Positions 26,122 through 34,832 of a DNA stretch of 64,000 nt are shown here, in pieces. Where the stretch lies: contig NZ_CP009631.1 of assembly GCF_000959445.1 (NCBI RefSeq), positions 2,232,001-2,296,000 on the forward strand. The letters run 5' to 3'. Source of the stretch: Burkholderia vietnamiensis LMG 10929 (GTDB lineage Bacteria; Pseudomonadota; Gammaproteobacteria; Burkholderiales; Burkholderiaceae). The position numbers and the translations under genes were made by a program. Under the pieces are notes generated by a model. That model made no database searches, was not told the DNA's origin, and saw nothing but the letters and a program-made list of their open reading frames with translations. Position 1 is the stretch's first letter. The number at the start of each line of letters is the position of its first letter.

Positions 26122-26448
26122 TTACAGGTGGCTGTCCAGGAATGCGGTGAGCTGCGACTTCGACAGCGCGCCGACCTTCTGCGCGGCGGCCGCGCCGTTC
26201 TTGAACAGGATCAGCGTCGGGATGCCGCGCACGCCGAACTTCGCGGGCGTTGCCTGGTTGTCGTCGACGTTGATCTTCGCGATCTGCAGCTTGTCGCCGT
26301 AATCCTTCGCGACTTCGTCGAGGATCGGGGCGATCATCTTGCACGGGCCGCACCATTCGGCCCAGAAGTCGACCAGCACGGGCTTGTCGGATTTGACGAC
26401 GTCCTGTTCGAACGATGCGTCGCTGATGTGTTTGATCTGTTCGCTCAT
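26122..26448 (-). CDS. trxA: Thioredoxin 1
   Basis: A 108-residue thioredoxin with the active site WCGPC (W32-C33-G-P-C36) and the cis-proline segment GIPT. It is the general cytoplasmic disulfide reductase that serves ribonucleotide reductase, peroxiredoxins and others. trxA directly upstream of rho on the same strand is an arrangement shared by many proteobacteria. The length is normal and the N-terminus [18 protein letters not shown] is typical. Confidence 0.98.
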   Translation of the reverse strand: MSEQIKHISDASFEQDVVKSDKPVLVDFWAEWCGPCKMIAPILDEVAKDYGDKLQIAKINVDDNQATPAKFGVRGIPTLILFKNGAAAAQKVGALSKSQLTAFLDSHL

Positions 26449-26826
26449 TGGGTCAATACCTCTTTCGGTTCGGGGACTGCCTGCTCGGCGCGTTGGGCGC
26501 TCCGGCCGCCTCGCGGCTGCCGGCCGCTGCGGCAGGTCACTCGGCTCTCCCGAAGGAAGGGCTTAAGCGCTGCATGGCGCGGCTCGCGGGTCGTTCGGGC
26601 GTCATATTAGCCTAAATTGCTATCTGCTGCGGGCAGCGATAGTAGCCGCTACGCGAGTAGGGGTACGACGCGCCGTTCGACCGTTGCTCAGCCAACGTGG
26701 AGGCCGGTTGGCGAATTGCAAGAGCAGTGCGGAGGCGGCCGCAATTCACGCCGTTCGCATGTGTGCCATTGCGCGCCCGAATGCATTGTCGCGAACAAAC
26801 GGTCGCATTCGGCCGGAAGCGGTGAT
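26449..26826. other. trxA-ffs intergenic region
   Basis: About 380 bases between divergent trxA and the 4.5S RNA. A -10-like TAATAT on the minus strand (26604-26609) could serve trxA with a leader of about 150 bases; no good -35 is visible. I see no small gene; short open frames here have no family features. Confidence 0.4.
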
Positions 26827-26836
26827 AGAATATGCC

Positions 26837-26936
26837 GTGACGGGCCTCCTCGCATGGTGGGGCGGTGAACCTGGTCAGGTCGGGAACGAAGCAGCCACAA
26901 TCGTTTTCCGCCAGTGCCGAGGGTCGGGCTCGTCAC
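26837..26936 (+). ncRNA. ffs: Signal recognition particle RNA, small bacterial type (4.5S)
   Basis: The conserved SRP core is clear: GGTCAGGTCGGGAACGAAGC followed by AGCC, equivalent to the E. coli GGTCAGGTCCGGAAGGAAGCAGCC tip that binds Ffh. The flanks pair to close the hairpin: GTGACGGGCC (26837-26846) with GGGCTCGTCAC (26926-26936). A -10-like TAGAAT (26826-26831) ends 5 bases before the proposed 5' end. The exact ends are uncertain by a few bases. Confidence 0.92.
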
Positions 26937-26944
26937 CTTTCCTC

Positions 26945-26968
26945 TCGCCCCGTTCGTCGGGCGTTTTT
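26945..26968 (+). terminator. Terminator of ffs
   Basis: CGCCC (26946-26950) pairs with GGGCG (26959-26963), followed directly by TTTTT. It lies 10 bases after the SRP RNA hairpin. Confidence 0.8.
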
Positions 26969-27050
26969 GTTTCTGCGGCAATCTCCGTTTTTCTCCACGT
27001 GTTTCCCGTCGTCGGTACCGTTTGGCGTGTCGGCGCGACGCGGCGTTACT

Positions 27051-27064
27051 GATACAATTTCCCG
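27051..27064 (+). promoter_or_regulatory. Extended -10 directly before dnaX
   Basis: TGATACAAT, an extended -10 (TGnTACAAT, hexamer at 27053-27058), ends only 6 bases before the dnaX ATG. Transcription would begin at or next to the start codon, giving a leaderless message. No Shine-Dalgarno sequence is visible upstream. No clear -35 is seen, which is compatible with an extended -10 promoter. Confidence 0.55.
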
Positions 27065-29659
27065 ATGACCTATCAAGTTCTCGCACGCAAGTGGCGTCCG
27101 AAGGATTTCGCTTCGCTCGTCGGCCAGGAGCACGTCGTCAGGGCGCTCACGCACGCGCTCGACGGCGGGCGTCTCCATCACGCCTATCTGTTTACCGGGA
27201 CCCGCGGCGTCGGCAAGACCACGCTGTCGCGGATCTTCGCGAAGGCGCTCAACTGTGAAACCGGCGTCACGTCGCAGCCGTGCGGCGTGTGCCGCGCGTG
27301 CCGCGAGATCGACGAAGGCCGCTTCGTCGACTACGTCGAGATGGACGCCGCGAGCAACCGCGGCGTCGACGAAATGGCCGCGCTGCTCGAGCGCGCGGTG
27401 TACGCGCCGGTCGATGCGCGCTTCAAGGTCTACATGATCGACGAAGTGCACATGCTGACGAATCACGCGTTCAACGCGATGCTCAAGACGCTCGAGGAGC
27501 CGCCGCCGCACGTCAAGTTCATTCTCGCGACGACCGATCCGCAGAAGATTCCCGTCACCGTGCTGTCGCGCTGCCTGCAGTTCAATCTGAAGCAGATGCC
27601 GGCCGGCCACATCGTGTCGCACCTCGAGCGGATTCTCGGCGAAGAGCAGATTTCGTTCGAGCAACAGGCGCTACGCCTGCTTGCGCGCGCGGCGCAGGGC
27701 AGCATGCGCGATGCGCTGTCGCTGACCGACCAGGCGATCGCGTATTCGGCGAACGAAGTGACCGAATCGGCGGTGTCGGGCATGCTCGGCGCGCTCGATC
27801 AGACCTACATGGTGCGTCTGCTCGACGCGCTCGCGGCCGGTGACGGCCCCGAAATCCTCGCGATCGCCGACGAGATGTCGCTGCGCAGCCTGTCCTTTTC
27901 GACGGCGCTGCAGGATCTCGCGAGCCTGCTGCATCGGATTGCATGGGCGCAGTTCGCGCCGGGCTCGGTGCTCGACGAATGGCCGGAGGCGGCCGACCTG
28001 CGCCGGTTCGCGCAGACGCTGAGCCCCGAGAAGGTTCAGCTGTTCTATCAGATCGCAACGGTCGGGCGCGCGGAGCTCGGCTTGGCGCCCGACGAATATG
28101 CGGGCTTCACGATGACGCTGCTGCGGATGCTCGCGTTCGAGCCGGCTGTCGGCTCGGGCAGCGCGCCCGGTGGTGAGCCCGCCGTGCCGCGTGGGGTGCC
28201 GGCGGCTGCGCCGCGCGCGGCTGCTGCTGCTGCTGCCGCTGCTGCCGCTGCGACGCCGCGTGCTGCGGTATCGGGCGGGGCAGGCGAAGCGGCGCGTCCG
28301 CAGGCCGCCGCGCCGGTTGTGCCTGCGGCGCGTTCGGCGTCGGCTCAATCCACCGCGCCGGCCAAATCTTCGGCACCGAATCAATCTTCGGCGCCGAGCC
28401 AATCTTCGGGATCGAGCCAATCCACGGCATCGGACCAATCCACGGCATCGGACCAATCCACGGCATCGAACCGATCCGCGGCATCGGCACAGTCCGCGAC
28501 ACCGGCACAATCCCCGGTGCCGACCCAGTCACAGGCGCCGGCCGAAACCCCGGCACCGGCCCAATCCGCCGACGCAGCCCCTACGCCCGCCGCGAACCCT
28601 GCTGCTGCGCAAGCACCGGTAGTGGCGACGCCTGAAGCACCGGTCGCTGCTTCCGCTCAAGCCGCGTCGGCAGCGTGCACCGCACCGGCAAACGATGCAC
28701 GTCCGTCGGCGCCGTCAGAGCCTGACGCGCCCGCTGTCGCATCGCGCAGCGCCGCCCCCGCACCGTCCACCGCGCCGGCACCGTCCACCGCGCCGGCCGA
28801 GCCTGCGCCGGCCGAGTCGGCGCCGCGTGCCTCCGCCCGCGGCGGCGCGGCCGCCGCGCTCGACGTGTTGCGCAACGCGGGCATGCGCGTGTCGTCCGAA
28901 CGCTCGCGGCCCGGCGCCGCGCCGAAGGCAGCCGCCGCACAACCGGCGGCCGAAAAGCCCGCGCCGTCGCGTCCGGCCGTCGTGGTGCCCAGTCCACGTG
29001 CCGCCGCCCGCGCGCCGCAGCCTGCCGATGCGCGCCAGGCGCCGCCGCCGTGGGAAGACATTCCGCCCGACGAATACGTGCCGCTGAGCGCCGACGAGAT
29101 GTTCGGCGCCGCGGCCGATGACGGCTTCGTGCCGGTATTCGACAGCGGCCCGGACGACCTGCGCATCGCGCCGAAGCCGGCGGAAGCGCGGCCGTCGGCG
29201 CCGCTCGACACGCGTCCGCTGCCGCCCGCGATCGCGCTCGATGCGATCGGCTTCGACGGCGAATGGCCGGCGCTTGCCGCACGGCTGCCGCTGAAGGGCG
29301 TCGCGTATCAGCTCGCGTTCAACAGCGAGCTGACGGCCGTCGATGCGACTACGTTGAAGTTGTCGGTGCCGGTGCCGCAGTATGCGGACGCTGCCCAGGT
29401 CACGAAGCTGAAGGCCGCGCTCGCCGATGCGCTCGGCAAGCCCGTGGAGGTTCTGGTCGAGGTGGGGCCGGCGCGGCGCACGGCGGCGGCGCTCGACGCG
29501 GCCGCGCGCGCGGCGCGCCAGCGCGAGGCTGAGCAGGAGATCCACGGCGATCCGTTCGTCCAGCAGCTGATGCGCGAGTTCGGCGCGCGTATCGTCGACG
29601 GCTCGGTGCGCCCGCTCGCGGATGCCGCGCCGGACGGCGCGTCGCCGACCTTGCATTGA
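27065..29659 (+). CDS. dnaX: DNA polymerase III subunits gamma/tau
   Basis: The clamp-loader ATPase of the replicative polymerase, 864 residues, longer than the 643 of E. coli. The N-terminal AAA+ part has Walker A GTRGVGKTT, the zinc-binding CGVCRACREID segment and sensor motifs, followed by the collar domain to about residue 360. Residues about 365-660 are a low-complexity linker: a poly-alanine run and about 12 copies of a hexapeptide (QSTASD-like). The C-terminal 200 residues contain the tau part (GFDGEWPALAARLPLKGVAYQLAFNSEL) that binds the polymerase. No A-AAA-AAG slippery site is apparent in the linker, so gamma may not be made by frameshifting here. Confidence 0.95.
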   Translation: MTYQVLARKWRPKDFASLVGQEHVVRALTHALDGGRLHHAYLFTGTRGVGKTTLSRIFAKALNCETGVTSQPCGVCRACREIDEGRFVDYVEMDAASNRGVDEMAALLERAVYAPVDARFKVYMIDEVHMLTNHAFNAMLKTLEEPPPHVKFILATTDPQKIPVTVLSRCLQFNLKQMPAGHIVSHLERILGEEQISFEQQALRLLARAAQGSMRDALSLTDQAIAYSANEVTESAVSGMLGALDQTYMVRLLDALAAGDGPEILAIADEMSLRSLSFSTALQDLASLLHRIAWAQFAPGSVLDEWPEAADLRRFAQTLSPEKVQLFYQIATVGRAELGLAPDEYAGFTMTLLRMLAFEPAVGSGSAPGGEPAVPRGVPAAAPRAAAAAAAAAAAATPRAAVSGGAGEAARPQAAAPVVPAARSASAQSTAPAKSSAPNQSSAPSQSSGSSQSTASDQSTASDQSTASNRSAASAQSATPAQSPVPTQSQAPAETPAPAQSADAAPTPAANPAAAQAPVVATPEAPVAASAQAASAACTAPANDARPSAPSEPDAPAVASRSAAPAPSTAPAPSTAPAEPAPAESAPRASARGGAAAALDVLRNAGMRVSSERSRPGAAPKAAAAQPAAEKPAPSRPAVVVPSPRAAARAPQPADARQAPPPWEDIPPDEYVPLSADEMFGAAADDGFVPVFDSGPDDLRIAPKPAEARPSAPLDTRPLPPAIALDAIGFDGEWPALAARLPLKGVAYQLAFNSELTAVDATTLKLSVPVPQYADAAQVTKLKAALADALGKPVEVLVEVGPARRTAAALDAAARAARQREAEQEIHGDPFVQQLMREFGARIVDGSVRPLADAAPDGASPTLH
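28346..28570 (+). repeat. 18-bp in-frame tandem repeat in dnaX
   Basis: About 12.5 copies of an 18-base unit (for example CAATCCACGGCATCGGAC), with the central copies nearly identical and the outer ones diverged. It encodes residues about 428-502 as hexapeptides: QSTAPA, KSSAPN, QSSAPS, QSSGSS, QSTASD twice, QSTASN, RSAASA and so on. A GCTGCTGC-rich poly-alanine stretch precedes it at about 28206-28250. Confidence 0.9.
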
Positions 29660-29722
29660 ACTGCATCGAACCGCATTGAACGATAAGCACCGCGACAGGC
29701 ACAATCACGCCCGCACACATTG

Positions 29723-29748
29723 ACCGGCACGCGCCGCGTGCCGGTTTT
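29723..29748 (+). terminator. Terminator after dnaX
   Basis: A 10-bp perfect stem ACCGGCACGC/GCGTGCCGGT (29723-29732 with 29736-29745) has a 3-base loop and is followed by TTTT. It lies 64 bases after the dnaX stop and just before the ybaB ribosome-binding site, so it may partly separate the two genes. Confidence 0.7.
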
Positions 29749-29773
29749 CACACGATCAAGAAGGAGTATTCCC

Positions 29774-30100
29774 ATGTTGAAAGGCAACCTCGCCGGACTG
29801 ATGAAGCAAGCGCAGCAAATGCAGGAAAACATGAAGAAGATGCAGGAGCAGCTTGCGCAGATCGAAGTCGAAGGGCAGTCGGGCGCCGGCCTCGTCAAGG
29901 TGACGATGACCTGCCGCAACGAAGTGCGTCGCGTCGCGATCGATCCGAGCCTGCTCGCGGACGACAAGGACATGCTCGAGGATCTGGTCGCCGCCGCGTT
30001 CAACGATGCGGTGCGCAAGGCCGAAGCGACGTCGCAGGAAAAGATGAGCGGCATGACGTCGGGCCTGCCGCTGCCCCCGGGCTTCAAGCTGCCGTTCTGA
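29774..30100 (+). CDS. ybaB: YbaB/EbfC nucleoid-associated protein
   Basis: A 108-residue DNA-binding protein of the YbaB/EbfC family: [30 protein letters not shown] at the start, [19 protein letters not shown] in the middle. It binds DNA as a dimer and is found between dnaX and recR across many bacteria, as here. The ATG at 29774 has AAGGAG upstream. The C-terminus is Gly/Leu/Pro-rich ([13 protein letters not shown]), as in beta-proteobacterial homologues. Confidence 0.95.
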   Translation: MLKGNLAGLMKQAQQMQENMKKMQEQLAQIEVEGQSGAGLVKVTMTCRNEVRRVAIDPSLLADDKDMLEDLVAAAFNDAVRKAEATSQEKMSGMTSGLPLPPGFKLPF

Positions 30101-30140
30101 GCGCAGCGTCCATTCAGCCCGCTCAGCTCTCTGCCGCCGC

Positions 30141-30737
30141 ATGAAACAGCCGTCCGCCCTGTCCTCGCTCGTCGAAGCGCTGCGCGCGCTGCCCGGCGTC
30201 GGGCCGAAGTCCGCGCAGCGCATCGCGTATCACCTGATGCAGCACGATCGGGAGGGCGCCGAGCGGCTCGGCCGGTCGCTGCTGTTCGCGACCGAGCACC
30301 TGCAGCACTGCGAGAAGTGCAACACGTTCACCGAGGCGCAGATCTGCGAGGTGTGCAGCGACGACGAGCGTGATCCGACGCTGCTGTGCGTCGTCGAGAC
30401 GCCCGCCGACCAGATCATGCTCGAGCAGACGATGACGTACCGCGGGCTGTACTTCGTACTGATGGGGCGACTGAGCCCGCTCGACGGGATCGGCCCGAAA
30501 GAAATCCACTTCGACCGCCTCGTGCGGCGCGCGTCCGACGGCGTCGTAAAGGAGGTCGTGCTCGCGACCAACTTCACGAACGAAGGCGAAGCGACCGCCC
30601 ATTACCTCGGCCAGACGCTGAAGGCGCGCGGGCTCGCGGTCACGCGCCTCGCACGCGGCGTGCCGGTGGGCGGCGAGCTCGAATACGTCGACGCGGGCAC
30701 CATCGCCCGCGCGATGCTCGACCGCCGCACGATGTAG
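30141..30737 (+). CDS. recR: Recombination protein RecR
   Basis: A 198-residue protein that acts with RecF and RecO to load RecA at gaps. The N-terminal helix-hairpin-helix ([17 protein letters not shown]), the four-cysteine zinc finger ([16 protein letters not shown]) and the Toprim domain ([16 protein letters not shown]) are in the normal order. It follows ybaB by 40 bases, the conserved dnaX-ybaB-recR order. Confidence 0.97.
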   Translation: MKQPSALSSLVEALRALPGVGPKSAQRIAYHLMQHDREGAERLGRSLLFATEHLQHCEKCNTFTEAQICEVCSDDERDPTLLCVVETPADQIMLEQTMTYRGLYFVLMGRLSPLDGIGPKEIHFDRLVRRASDGVVKEVVLATNFTNEGEATAHYLGQTLKARGLAVTRLARGVPVGGELEYVDAGTIARAMLDRRTM

Positions 30738-30785
30738 GCCGGACGCCGCCGCCCCGCGGCGTCGTTCCTCATGCCAGGGAGACAC

Positions 30786-31991
30786 ATGAGCACCACCCAG
30801 GGCCCGCTCGCGGGCGTCAAAGTGCTCGAATTCGGGACGCTGATCGCGGGGCCGTTCGCGTCGCGCCTCTTTGCCGAATTCGGCGCTGAAGTCATCAAGA
30901 TCGAGGATCCGAACGGCGGCGATCCGCTGCGCAAGTGGCGCAAGCTGTACCCGGAACAGGGCGGCACGTCGCTGTGGTGGTCGGTCCAGGCGCGCAACAA
31001 GAAATCGGTCACGCTGAACCTGAAATCCGAGGCCGGCAACGCGATCGCGCGGCAGCTCGCGCGCGAGGCCGACATCGTGATCGAGAACTTCCGCCCCGGC
31101 CTGCTCGAGAAGCTGGGCCTCGGCTACGACGTGCTGTCGGCCGAGAACCGCGGCCTCGTGATGGTGCGCCTGTCCGGCTACGGGCAGACCGGCCCGTACC
31201 GCGACCGGCCCGGCTTCGGCGCGATCGCCGAGTCGATGGGCGGCTTGCGCCACATCACCGGCTATCCGGACATGCCGCCGCCGCGCATCGGTATCTCGAT
31301 CGGCGACTCGATCGCGGCGCTGCACGGCGTGATCGGCGCAATGATGGCGCTTCACCATCGCAACGTGAACGGCGGCGCGGGGCAGGTCGTCGACGTCGCG
31401 CTGTACGAAGCGGTGTTCAACATGATGGAAAGCGTGGTGCCCGAGTACGGCGTATACGGCATGGTGCGCGAGCGCACCGGCGCGTCGCTGCCCGGCATCG
31501 TGCCGTCGAACACCTATGCGTGCCGCGACGGCAGCATCGTGATCGGCGGCAACAGCGATCCGATCTTCAAGCGGCTGATGAAGGCGATCGGGCGCGACGA
31601 CCTCGCCGACGATCCCTCGCTCGCCAGCAACGACGGGCGCGTGCCGCGCACGCAGGAAATCGACGATGCGATCGCCGCGTGGCTCGCGCCGCGCACGATC
31701 GACGACGCGCTCGCCGTGCTCAATGCGGCGGACGTGCCGGCCGGGCGCATCTACAGCGCGGCCGACATGTTCACCGATCCGCAGTTCATCGCGCGGCAGA
31801 TGATCCAGCGCTTCAAGCTGCCCGACGGCACCGAGATTCCGCTGCCGAACGTCACGCCGAAGCTGTCGGACACGCCGGGCGAGACGCGCTGGCTCGGTCC
31901 CGAACTGGGCGAGCATACGGACGAGGTGCTGCGCGGTCTCGGCTACGACGCGCAGGCGATCGCCGCGCTGCGCGAGGCGGGCGCGATCTGA
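30786..31991 (+). CDS. CaiB/BaiF family CoA-transferase
   Basis: A 401-residue class III CoA-transferase: GVKVLEFGTLIAGPFASRLFAEFGAEVIKIE at the N-terminus, SVTLNLKSEAG, and GFGAIAESMGGLRHITGYPD followed by GDSIAALHGVIGA, where the catalytic aspartate of formyl-CoA-transferase-like enzymes lies. These enzymes move CoA between carboxylic acids via a covalent intermediate. The acid it acts on cannot be read from the sequence and the neighbours give no pathway. GGAGACAC precedes the ATG. Confidence 0.9.
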   Translation: MSTTQGPLAGVKVLEFGTLIAGPFASRLFAEFGAEVIKIEDPNGGDPLRKWRKLYPEQGGTSLWWSVQARNKKSVTLNLKSEAGNAIARQLAREADIVIENFRPGLLEKLGLGYDVLSAENRGLVMVRLSGYGQTGPYRDRPGFGAIAESMGGLRHITGYPDMPPPRIGISIGDSIAALHGVIGAMMALHHRNVNGGAGQVVDVALYEAVFNMMESVVPEYGVYGMVRERTGASLPGIVPSNTYACRDGSIVIGGNSDPIFKRLMKAIGRDDLADDPSLASNDGRVPRTQEIDDAIAAWLAPRTIDDALAVLNAADVPAGRIYSAADMFTDPQFIARQMIQRFKLPDGTEIPLPNVTPKLSDTPGETRWLGPELGEHTDEVLRGLGYDAQAIAALREAGAI

Positions 31992-32234
31992 GCGGCGCGT
32001 GAGCGTGGTTCGGGCCTCGGCCGCGCCGCTTGCGGACCGCGCGCGTTCGCAGCGCGCGGCCCGACCGGGAACGGTGACGGGAGTCCGCCGAGCGATGCAC
32101 GAAACGTCCGGCGGATCGGCATTTTCCCGAGTGCGGCGAACGCCGCCGCGCGATGCGGCGGCGCACCGTAACGGCGCTGCCCGCGCCGGGCCGGTCGGCG
32201 CCGGACTGTCGCTCTCGCGCCATCTTTCCTCGGT

Positions 32235-32246
32235 TACAATCGCCGG
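32235..32246 (+). promoter_or_regulatory. -10 element directly before surE
   Basis: TACAAT (32235-32240) ends 6 bases before the surE ATG, with no Shine-Dalgarno between or just upstream, suggesting a leaderless message as at dnaX. The gap from 31992 to 32234 otherwise shows nothing recognisable. Confidence 0.45.
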
Positions 32247-33008
32247 ATGCGAATCCTACTCAGCAACGACGACGGCTATCTCGCCCCCGGTCTCGCCGCG
32301 CTCAGCGACGCGCTGCAGCCGCTGGCCGACGTCACGGTCATCGCGCCCGAGCAGAATTGCAGCGGCGCATCGAATTCCCTGACGCTGTCGCGGCCGCTGT
32401 CGGTGCAGCGCGCAGCCAATACGGGTTTCTTCTACGTGAACGGCACGCCGACCGACTCGGTGCACGTCGCGTTGACCGGGATGGCCGACGCGCGGCCCGA
32501 CCTCGTCGTCTCGGGGATCAACAACGGCCAGAACATGGGCGAAGACACGCTCTACTCGGGGACGGTCGCGGCCGCGACCGAAGGCATCATGTTCGGCGTG
32601 CCGGCCATCGCGTTCTCGCTGGCCGACAAGGGCTGGGCGCATCTGGCGGACGCGGCGCGCGTCGCCGCCGAAATCGTCGCGCACTATCTCGCGCACCCGC
32701 TGCCCGGGCAGCCGCTGCTGAACGTCAATATTCCGAACCTGCCGTACGACGCGCTGAAAGGCTGGCAGGTCACGCGCCTCGGCAAGCGCCACCCGTCGCA
32801 GCCTGTTATTCGCCAGACCGATCCGCGCGGCGAACCGGTCTACTGGATCGGCGCGGCCGGTGCGGCGCTCGACGCCAGCGAGGGCACCGATTTCCACGCG
32901 ATTGCAAACGGTTTCGTATCGATCACGCCGCTGCAACTCGACCTCACGCACACCCAAATGCTGCCCGCGACGCGCGACTGGGCGCGCGCGGCAGGGCGGG
33001 CTTCATGA
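32247..33008 (+). CDS. surE: 5'/3'-nucleotidase SurE
   Basis: A 253-residue metal-dependent phosphatase that removes phosphate from nucleoside monophosphates, thought to help survival in stationary phase. The metal-binding NDDG at 8-11 ([10 protein letters not shown]), the [22 protein letters not shown] segment and VNIPNLP are typical. It overlaps pcm by 4 bases and heads the surE-pcm-nlpD-rpoS set, an order found widely in proteobacteria. Confidence 0.96.
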   Translation: MRILLSNDDGYLAPGLAALSDALQPLADVTVIAPEQNCSGASNSLTLSRPLSVQRAANTGFFYVNGTPTDSVHVALTGMADARPDLVVSGINNGQNMGEDTLYSGTVAAATEGIMFGVPAIAFSLADKGWAHLADAARVAAEIVAHYLAHPLPGQPLLNVNIPNLPYDALKGWQVTRLGKRHPSQPVIRQTDPRGEPVYWIGAAGAALDASEGTDFHAIANGFVSITPLQLDLTHTQMLPATRDWARAAGRAS

Positions 33009-33934
33009 GCGGCGAGCGCGCGAAGCGGTTTCCGCTCGCGCTCGAAGATCTCAAGCGAGCGCCACGCAAATCCGACGGTCGGGCCGGCGAACGCCATGCG
33101 GCAATCGCGGCGCCGAAGGCCGCCGACAAGCCGGCCGCCGTGCCGAAGCCGGTCGCGCTGAAGCCCGGCGTCGCGCGCATGCCGCCCGGCACGGCCGCCG
33201 CGAAGCCGGCCACCGCGCTGAAGCCGACCGTGCCGAAGCCCGCGATGCCCAAGCCGATCGCCGCGAACGCCGCACCGGCCGGCGCGTTCGCGCTCACGTC
33301 GGAACGCGTGCGCGAGCGCATGGTCGAACGCCTGCGCGCGAACGGCGTGACCGATCCGCGCGTGCTGGACGCGATGGCGGCGGTGCCGCGCCATCTGTTC
33401 GTGGACGCGGGCCTCGCGACGCAGGCCTACGAAGATTCCGCGTTGCCGATCGGCCATCAGCAAACCATTTCAAAGCCGTCGGTGGTCGCGCGCATGATCG
33501 AGCTCGCGATGGCCGGCCGCACGCTCGAGCGCGTCCTCGAGATCGGCACCGGTTGCGGCTATCAGGCCGCCGTGCTGAGCCACGTGGCGCGCGACGTGTA
33601 TTCGATTGAACGCATCAAGCCGCTCTACGAGCGCGCCAAGCTGAACCTGCGGCCGCTGCGCGTGCCGAACATCCGTCTGCACTACGGCGACGGGCGGGTC
33701 GGGCTGCCGTCCGCGGCGCCGTTCGACGCGATCGTGATCGCGGCGGCCGGGCTCGACGTGCCGCAGGCGCTGCTCGAGCAGCTCGCGATCGGCGGGCGAC
33801 TCGTCGCGCCGGTCGGCGCGCAGAGCGGGCAGCCCCAGGTGCTCACGCTGATCGAGCGCGTCGCGCACGCGCAGTGGCGGGAGTCGCGGCTTGATCGCGT
33901 TTTCTTTGTCCCTTTAAAATCCGGAGTGATTTGA
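33005..33934 (+). CDS. pcm: Protein-L-isoaspartate O-methyltransferase
   Basis: A 309-residue enzyme that methylates isoaspartyl residues in damaged proteins. The catalytic domain (about 95-309) has [20 protein letters not shown] and the SAM loop [15 protein letters not shown]. The first 95 or so residues are an extra Lys/Pro/Ala-rich region (PKP and KPA units) not present in the 208-residue E. coli protein. The ATG at 33005 overlaps the surE stop (ATGA), which supports that start and the extension. Confidence 0.93.
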   Translation: MSGERAKRFPLALEDLKRAPRKSDGRAGERHAAIAAPKAADKPAAVPKPVALKPGVARMPPGTAAAKPATALKPTVPKPAMPKPIAANAAPAGAFALTSERVRERMVERLRANGVTDPRVLDAMAAVPRHLFVDAGLATQAYEDSALPIGHQQTISKPSVVARMIELAMAGRTLERVLEIGTGCGYQAAVLSHVARDVYSIERIKPLYERAKLNLRPLRVPNIRLHYGDGRVGLPSAAPFDAIVIAAAGLDVPQALLEQLAIGGRLVAPVGAQSGQPQVLTLIERVAHAQWRESRLDRVFFVPLKSGVI

Positions 33935-33939
33935 AACCG

Positions 33940-34821
33940 ATGAGTATGTTGCGCGTGATGCAAAACAACCGAACCAGGGAACCGCTCACGTTCGCGCAGC
34001 GCGCGATCTGTGTGGCCGCGTTCTCCACGCTGCTGGCCGCCTGTGCGACGCGGCTCGACAACGCGCCCGTCGTCGACCGCTCCGGTTCGCTCGGCACGAC
34101 CGCCGCCACGCAGCCGGCGGTGCCGCTCGGTCCGCCGCCGCCCGGCTTCTATCGCGTGAAACCCGGCGACACGCTGTACCGGATCGCGCTCGAGAACGGG
34201 CAGAACTATCGCGACATCGCCGCGTGGAACAACCTCGCGAACCCGAACCAGATCGAAGTCGACCAGTTGCTGCGCGTCGCCCCGCCGGGCGGCTCAGCGA
34301 CGGCCGGCGCGCCGGTCGCCGCACCGATCGGCGGCGCGGCCGTGACGACCGCGCCGCTGAGCAGCGGCCCGGCGACGCCGGCAGCCGGTTCGTCGTCGGC
34401 GAGCACGCCGCCGTCGGCCCCGGCAGCCAGCGATGGCGCGGCAGCGCCGAGCGGTCCCGTCACGTTTGCGTGGCCGGTGCGCGGCCCGGTGCTGAACGGT
34501 TTCGACGACGCGAAGAACAAGGGCGTCAATATCGGCGGCACCGCGGGCGAGGCGGTGAAGGCGGCGGCCGACGGCCGCGTCGTCTACTCGGGCAACGGCC
34601 TGCGCGGCTACGGCAACCTCATTATCATCAAGCACGACGCGACTTACCTCACGGCGTATGCACACAATCGCGCTTTGATGGTAAAAGAGGGGGACGCGGT
34701 GACGAAGGGGCAGAAGATCGCCGAGATGGGTAACAGCGATGCCGACCGCGTGATGCTGCATTTCGAGGTTCGCCGGCAGGGCAAGCCTGTCGATCCGCTG
34801 AAGTATTTGCCGCCTCAATAA
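33940..34821 (+). CDS. nlpD: NlpD-like LysM/LytM lipoprotein
   Basis: About 293 residues. A lipoprotein signal ends at the lipobox LLAAC (Cys35), followed by a LysM peptidoglycan-binding domain (YRVKPGDTLYRIALENGQ), a long Ala/Ser/Pro linker, and a C-terminal LytM (M23) domain. The zinc site is degenerate: NKGVNIGG stands where active enzymes have HxGxD, and VMLHFEV has only one of the two HxH histidines. That fits NlpD as an activator of cell-wall amidases, not a hydrolase. A TTG at 33931 is an alternative start with better-spaced GGAG. In related bacteria the rpoS promoter lies inside nlpD. Confidence 0.92.
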   Translation: MSMLRVMQNNRTREPLTFAQRAICVAAFSTLLAACATRLDNAPVVDRSGSLGTTAATQPAVPLGPPPPGFYRVKPGDTLYRIALENGQNYRDIAAWNNLANPNQIEVDQLLRVAPPGGSATAGAPVAAPIGGAAVTTAPLSSGPATPAAGSSSASTPPSAPAASDGAAAPSGPVTFAWPVRGPVLNGFDDAKNKGVNIGGTAGEAVKAAADGRVVYSGNGLRGYGNLIIIKHDATYLTAYAHNRALMVKEGDAVTKGQKIAEMGNSDADRVMLHFEVRRQGKPVDPLKYLPPQ

Positions 34822-34832
34822 CCGAGACGACC

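Noticed and set aside
26865..27068. Short open frames across the SRP RNA
   Set aside because: The segment is explained by the conserved 4.5S RNA and its terminator; no coding features are seen.
28346..28570. Repeat array considered as CRISPR or as a mobile repeat
   Set aside because: Units are 18 bases, contiguous, in frame with dnaX and have no unique spacers.
28190..28600. Programmed frameshift site for dnaX gamma
   Set aside because: No A-AAA-AAG or similar slippery heptamer with a following stem was found; the region is C/G-rich repeat.
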